A stretch of DNA of 64,000 nucleotides, from assembly GCA_902728285.1 (NCBI GenBank), contig CACVBU010000775.1, positions 100,207-164,206 of the forward strand, read 5' to 3'. The notes under the pieces were generated by a model. That model was not told the origin of the DNA. It did no database searches and saw only the letters and a list, made by a program, of their open reading frames with translations. The stretch comes from Clytia hemisphaerica (Eukaryota > Cnidaria > Hydrozoa > Leptothecata > Clytiidae). Numbering within the stretch: position 1 is the first letter of the stretch; every line of letters starts with the position of its first letter. This document shows, piece by piece, positions 59,011 to 64,000 of this stretch. The position numbers were made by a program, and so were the translations under genes.

Positions 59011-59900
59011 CTTTCAGCAACATGGAAAAACCAAGAGAAGTTCATCTTTCGAGAAGTTGAAAGACGTTGAAATACGATTCGAAATACGATGAGCGTCGAA
59101 ATTTTTGCTTTTTTTATAAGAAGAACCAGAAAATTTTGGCTCAAGCTGGGCTGTCTGGACGGCCTGGACTGTTCTTAATTTTTCGAGGTTTTTAGGCTTA
59201 AATGTTCTTACGATTAGTTTTTTCCTTAAGAAATTAAAATGGCTTAAAATCTATTAAAATTAAAACCCATTAAAATCAGCAAACTCGTGTTCTTTTAAAA
59301 TTGTTCCTATAAAAAAGCGTGTATTTAAAAAATATTAAACATTAAACATTAAACGTAAAAGTGTAAAAGTTCGCCTTTCGAAAAGTTGGAAGACGTCGAT
59401 ATACGAGTTTTAGACATCTTTTTGAAAAATTGAAAGTTTCTATTTCGAAACTTTTGAAAGACAGAGAAGTTCATCTTTCGAAAAGTTGAAAGACGTCGAT
59501 AAACGACTTTTCAACATCTTTTTGAAAAATTGAAAGTTTCTATTTCGAAACTTTTGAAAGACAGAGAAGTTCATCTTTCGAAAAGTTGAAAGACGTCGAT
59601 AAACGACTTTTCAACATCTTTTTGAAAAATTGAAAGTTCATATTTCAAAACTTTTGAAATACAGAGAAGTTCGTCTTTCGAAAAATAGAAAGTTGTTGGA
59701 AGATGAATTTTCAACAAAATTCAACAAACTTGTAAGTTCGTCTTTCCAAATCTTGGAAAAATAGAGAAGTTCATCTTCCTAAAAGTCGAAAGACATCGAA
59801 AGATGAGCTTCCAATATCTTTCAACAAATTTGAAACTTCATCTTTCGAAAATTTTGGAAATTTGTTGAAAGTTGATCTTCTCAACATCTTCCGAAAATGG
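59011..59900. repeat. Right subterminal array, ~100-bp unit
   Basis: gaagttcatctttcgaaaag or close variants recur near 59362, 59466, 59566, 59666 and 59766, i.e. every ~100 bp, with gttgaaagacgtcgat and tttttgaaaaattgaaagtt in each. The unit is related to the left array. A MITE interrupts its left edge. Confidence 0.85.
59106..59321. mobile_element. MITE family copy 6, degenerate left end
   Basis: Left gctttttttataagaagaac and right gttcctataaaaaagcgtg. TA on the right flank; left flank mutated. Confidence 0.65.
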
Positions 59901-59922
59901 AAAGACAAGATTTCGCCCAGTG

Positions 59923-60288
59923 CAACTCATATCAGAGGGGGATGCGTGTAGCCTACTGCTTGTGATGATTTTTCAGAACTTCATGGTTTTGACTTGAAGT
60001 AAAAATCGGACTCGGAATCAGAGTTTTGCGCATTGCTATTTTGCATCGATGTTCCAAACATCAGGAAAAATTAACGAGCGAGAAAAACTGGTAACAGACG
60101 AACGAGTGGACTGACTCGTCAATTATAGGACCTCCAGATTTGATAAGTACCCTCACTGTCTGATTTAAAAATCTCGTTTTCCCGTCTCTTTTTTCGTCAA
60201 ATCCCGTAATACCGTACCAAAAAAGGGCCAATCCCGTCACGCCGTTAAAGTACAAACCCCCCATTAAACAAACGCAATGCTCTGCGAT
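59923..60288. other. Spacer
   Basis: Near 60150-60250 occurs 'cccgtaataccgta' and 'cccgtcacgccgtt', echoing the cggtatt words of the 61.7-kb element. No gene. Confidence 0.4.
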
Positions 60289-60560
60289 CCATGTCTACTT
60301 TCGATTTTTCAACATTGTACGCCAAAATTCCACAAGATAAGCTTTCAGATGTGAATTTTCTCGACCTTAGCTTGACCAATAACAACGGTCACATTGATGC
60401 TAAACTTAATGATGAGAGACAATTTTCCCTTTTCTATTGTTAACCTTTTATTTACTTCCAGTAATATTCCGTCCCTGATGTTTTACAATTGTGTCGATGC
60501 AAAAAACCTTCGTATAGGTAGAATTAGTTCAAGTACTACCAACTTTATTAGTGCTGTTTA
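60289..60560 (+). pseudogene. Internally deleted reverse transcriptase fragment
   Basis: STFDFSTLYAKIPQDKLSDV (RT palm segment) is followed, after only a few residues, by HIDAKLNDE and, one frame over, DNFPFSIVNLLFTSSNIPS...KNLRIGRISSSTTNFISAV. In intact relatives (a reverse transcriptase family abundant in cnidarian genomes) these segments are separated by the catalytic core with the YxDD box, which is deleted here. A frame slip lies near 60418. Dead copy. Confidence 0.65.
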
Positions 60561-61118
60561 AATTTTGATTGATATGGCTAAGAAGCAAGGTGGAAAGCTT
60601 ATCAAACTTTTAAATGTTTTCTGTCTCATTTCTTCTTTTTTTTCTTCCACAAGTGGATGCTCAGTCTCTGTCTCCATCTTGCCGTGCTTTTTATTTTTGT
60701 GACAAAAATAGTGTGACACATATGTCGGTGCCTTTGTCTGTCCTATTTTTGTGTCTAATTTTCTTTGTGTTGTGCCGTTTTGCCTGCTTGTTATTTGTAT
60801 TTGTAGTCTATGGTCAAGAGATGAATGAATAAATAATGGTATGTTTTTGAAGAAAGAGAGTTCTTGTGTTTTGATCCGAATGAGATTTTTCTAAGTTTCC
60901 TTAGCTTAAAAATGGTATTATAAAAATTGTAAAATTGTGTTAGTTTTACTTTTAGTTTGTAGTATAATACATTTAAATAATGCACGTTCCTGAAAGTTGG
61001 AAGACAAGGATTCAAAGATTGATCAAATTAGCAATTAAGCTTGAACTGTATTGTGGCCCAATCACTGCCAATTTGAATTGAAGGATTTAAAAATCCGAAG
61101 GATGTATATAGTTATTTT
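60561..61118. other. Spacer
   Basis: A 72-codon plus ORF (60614-60832) is hydrophobic (FLLFFLPQVDAQ; SVLFLCLIFFVLCRFACLLF) but T-rich and probably fortuitous. Nothing else. Confidence 0.3.
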
Positions 61119-61726
61119 ATGCCCGATGTCTACATATGGGACACTATCCGTGCCTCTCAAAAATATCAACGTATTTTGTACCCTGATCACTTCTGTGTCT
61201 TAACACCGACATCAACATGGATGGATGGACGTGATAATTCCAACTTACCTCGAAATTTAATTGACATCACAGGACCTTCACTTCTTGTTGGCAGGATTTA
61301 CAACTGCACTTCATTTTCCCATCAAATAAGAACAACAAATGGTAGACTGATACCCCACACTCCAAGATATTTCCAAGACATCACATTTACTCACAAAAAC
61401 TCACTTAAGCACCAACTCTTGATCAGTTTGTTCGAAGACGTTGCATCTGGTTTGACATTTGACAAAATACACGATTCAGTTGTTTCAAAAACCATTTCTA
61501 ATTTTTGTAATGCCAAGAACAAATACCTATTTGACTGCACAACACATCAGATCCCAGCTGACCACAATATATTAGATGAAATGAAATCTTTTCTCTTAAG
61601 CATGATACCATCTACTTCAGCCGTCGAAGATCTATTCAAAGCTTGGTTTCCTGAAAACGAAAGTATATATGTTGAAGATATGACATCATTAACAGCTTCT
61701 GTCTTGAGTGTTGACCACACATTTAT
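61119..61726 (+). pseudogene. N-terminal part of a DDE-type transposase, interrupted
   Basis: MPDVYIWDTIRASQKYQRIL begins an open frame of ~202 codons ending at SVLS-VDHTF. The VDHTF motif is where transposases of a family found in sponges, molluscs, cnidarians and fungi carry the first catalytic Asp ((S/C)DHTFK). Upstream features such as FYENESIYVEDM-like acidic region precede it. At 61727 an element with a perfect ATTTAT duplication is inserted directly after the motif. The remaining catalytic part is not recognisable downstream of 63688 in this window, so the copy is dead. The ATG chosen is the first in frame; the real start may be upstream. Confidence 0.6.
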
Positions 61727-63682
61727 GGGGGGTTTTCACTTTTACGGTATGACGGTATTGAGCCTTTTTACCACCGGTAAATCGGTATTACGAGAAAAAA
61801 ACGACAGGATTACGGTATTTCATTTTCTACCGGTATCGGTAAATTGCCTGTTTTTTTGTCGGTATTTCGATATTTTTATCAATAAAAAACGGTATTTCGG
61901 TGTAAAACTATTTACCTTTTAGTTTCTTCATGAGTTTCATGCAGAAAAATTTTCAAAAAAGATAAGTCTATTCTGCTGTTTTAACCAGTAAAATTTTCTT
62001 GCTCGCTTCGCTCGCACAATCTTGGATGTCCTATTGACTTATTGTCATGGTGAGGTTATTCTAAATAAGTAAAACTTTACGATATCTAAACAAATATTTT
62101 CGTTATTTATCTGCGGGTGCATTTTTTTAATGACATCACTTTTGTGATGCAAATACTGCATCCAACGAATGAGTCTAGATAAAATACAATACACTAATAC
62201 TGCAGTAACTTAGAGACAGTAAAGGCAGTATTTAATCCTACAATAATTAGTAAAAGTAGGTTATAAAAACATCTTGTGCAGCATTGAACGATTAAAAAAT
62301 AATTCACATCATGATGCACATTATGCGTTTTCAGGCAATCTAGGCATTCTAAATTTTAAATTTTTTCTTGGGCGAAACTCTTGGAACGCCACACTGGGTA
62401 TGGCAGGTACGTCGCTTTGCCGTACCATATTTTTGCCAACAAATGGTCAGTGTTAAATAAAATCAAAAATTGTGTGACCCAACAAGGCATACTTGGCTAA
62501 CAATAGCGTATTAAGGCATTGTCGAAAAATTTTCGTGCTTGCTTCGCTCGCGTTCTTATTTTTCACTTATTTTCTTTCCTCTGATAGGGGGAGGGTTAAA
62601 CTTTAGAACTTTTGCGTCCTCTAGTAGCACCACAACACCACCTCTACGAAACCTGTGTTGAAGTCTACGGCTTCTCAGACCATGATTGGCCCAAACCTCG
62701 ATTTTAAATTAATTCTCAATATAAAAGACATCTTACGGGTCTGCGATGAAGAAATTATTGGAGAAAAGGCTTAATTTTGCATTTGCCTCCCGTAACAAGC
62801 AAGTAACTTTGGCGCGGTAGACCTAAAATATTGCTTTATGAAAGCTCAGATAGCTGTAAAAGAGGCCTTAAAAAGTCGACGATATCGAGAATAAGGTCAC
62901 AAAAGTAGAAAAAAACTTTATATATTGGCGAAAATGTTTGGTATAAGAATGGTCAATCTGTTTAAAAGAGACCATAAAAAGGTTAAATTTAGCCCAATAA
63001 GGTCACAATCGTTTAACCAAAGATGTAAAAGCAAAATTGGTGCGTGAACATGAAAATTTTTTTTTTCGTGCGTGAATACGTGAATTGGCAAAAATTTGTG
63101 CGTGAATACTTGAATTGAGGGTTGACTGGGGGGCCTCATAAAGTACAAGACTTGTTTGTACACCCGGGGGGGGGCAGTGGGTTTGTGGACTGACGGTATG
63201 TGCGGGCCAAAAATTGGCTTTTAAAATTGCACCCTTACAGTGCAGCAAAAATCAGTGGAAATCAAACTCTTAGAGTGCTTTTTCCCCTAATTTTCTATCC
63301 TTTCGTGCAAAAAATGGTCAAAATTGTAGCATTTTTTGTCAAAATATCTAGATTTTTCAAGAATTTTCTGAAATTTCTACCTTTACAGTGCATCTCTAGT
63401 TTTTCCGACCATTACACTGCATTTTTAACATATTGGAAAAGGTACCCTTAGGACCCGCATATACCCGTCGGTCCTTTTGCCCAGCTGCCCCCCCCCGGGT
63501 TTGTACAGTTTCTAATTTGTTACTACACAATAGATTTGATAGCTGAAAATTCATTTATCATTATTTTCGAAAAAAAACATAAATATAATATCGGTATAGG
63601 CTTCCTTCACCGACGGTATTACGGTATTTGACCCAAAATTGTGTCGGTATGACGGTATTTAAGACCCCTGAAACCCCCCCCC
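61727..63682. mobile_element. 1.96-kb non-autonomous element with ATTTAT duplication
   Basis: Flanked by ATTTAT at 61721-61726 and 63683-63688. Ends GGGGGGTTTTCA... and ...TGAAACCCCCCCCC are inverted. Both subterminal regions are dense in cggtatt/acggtat (tacggtatgacggtatt left; gtcggtatgacggtattt right). The interior has no recognised ORF; 'cttcgctcgc' occurs twice (61990s, 62530s). Confidence 0.8.
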
Positions 63683-63688
63683 ATTTAT

Positions 63689-64000
63689 CACTACCAAATT
63701 TCAAAGAACAAAATCTTTTGATTCCCTAGACTTTGGAAATATATATTTCTATGAAAATATAAAATCTGGATTTTCCCTAACCAATCCCTAGCTAGGGAAG
63801 GTGCAACAGCTCCCTAGAATGATAGGGAGCCAAGCCATTGAGCTTGTCGACATTGCTTCGGCATATGGATTCCCTCTGTGGGCAAAACCAACGCCGTCAA
63901 AGTAAAATGCCATGTCTTCAGTCTAAAAACTAAGCGGTTTCTTAACATTCTCTCTTGCGTAGGCGACACGTGTTACCCTGTCTTTTTTTGCTCAGGAGTC
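63689..64000. other. Right flank
   Basis: Several tccctag/ctaggga words, including ctccctagaatgatagggag. A short open stretch (SQAIELVDIASAYGFPLWAK, near 63829) may be coding but is too short to name. Confidence 0.3.

Larger units (their letters stand above)
53709..59922. mobile_element. 6.2-kb element with CACTGGGCGAAAT ends and subterminal arrays
   Basis: CACTGGGCGAAAT...TGTCTTTC at 53709 matches, inverted, the sequence ending ...CCCAGTG at 59922, with similarity over ~50 bp. Both ends carry arrays of ~100-bp units rich in cttttcgaaa/gttgaaag words. CACTG ends plus subterminal repeats recall EnSpm/CACTA elements. No transposase ORF is recognisable inside, and three TA-flanked MITEs are nested. 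No target duplication is visible, and the gypsy frame does not resume beyond the right end. Confidence 0.65.

Noticed and set aside
59923-60060. Continuation of the gypsy integrase beyond the 6.2-kb element
   Set aside because: The minus-strand frames there are serine-rich or broken and show no integrase core; no target duplication at the two ends.
60614-60832. Small membrane protein
   Set aside because: Hydrophobic but from a T-rich stretch, without splice or polyadenylation context; likely fortuitous.
1-64000. tRNA, rRNA or CRISPR arrays
   Set aside because: No cloverleaf with conserved box sequences, no rRNA core and no regularly spaced identical short repeats with unique spacers were seen; the tandem arrays have no spacers.

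Overview
The window looks like a repeat-rich, AT-rich invertebrate nuclear genome, most likely a cnidarian. This rests on GT-AG introns, AATAAA signals after stops, many non-autonomous DNA transposons, and several protein families I know as expanded in cnidarian and sponge genomes. The species cannot be read from the sequence. No tRNA, rRNA, CRISPR array or bacterial operon is visible. About nine tenths of the window is transposon sequence or featureless AT-rich DNA.

Layout. 1-5 kb: MITEs, a 108-bp tandem array and a perfect 342-bp direct duplication around a hairpin. 5.3-6.2 kb (-): broken C-terminal part of a retroelement with a restriction-like endonuclease domain. 6.2-9.8 kb: inverted-repeat elements. 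9.8-10.9 kb (-): a chain of small exons. 11.6-12 kb: 72-bp tandem array. 14.3-15.8 kb (-): a Ulp1-type cysteine protease with a PHD-like finger. 16.9-21.2 kb: MITEs. 21.3-26.05 kb (-): one long protein split over five frame-shifted ORFs. 26.1-29 kb: MITEs and a ~250-bp array. 29.5-36.0 kb: a ~6.5-kb DNA transposon with ~465-bp terminal inverted repeats carrying a decayed, intron-containing transposase-like gene (-). 36-40.3 kb: nested MITEs, a LINE reverse-transcriptase scrap and the N-terminal half of a retroelement of the class seen at 5.3 kb.

42-52.7 kb is the most gene-like stretch. A multi-exon gene lies on the minus strand (42.0-46.9 kb). The last two exons of a zinc-binding protein follow on the plus strand (47.9-48.6 kb), then a multi-exon coiled-coil gene (48.8-52.7 kb) with a 41-nt microexon. 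The splice phases were checked by hand and agree except where stated.

52.9-53.7 kb (-): Ty3/gypsy integrase end beside a 42-bp poly(T) run. 53.7-59.9 kb: a 6.2-kb element with CACTGGGCGAAAT ends and ~100-bp subterminal arrays, itself hosting three MITEs. 60.3 kb: internally deleted reverse transcriptase. 61.1-61.7 kb: N-terminal part of a DDE-type transposase, cut by a 1.96-kb element with an exact ATTTAT target duplication.

The best candidate for something new is the 29.5-36.0 kb element: long inverted repeats enclose a gene family usually annotated only as uncharacterized, which argues that the family is the transposase of a DNA transposon lineage.
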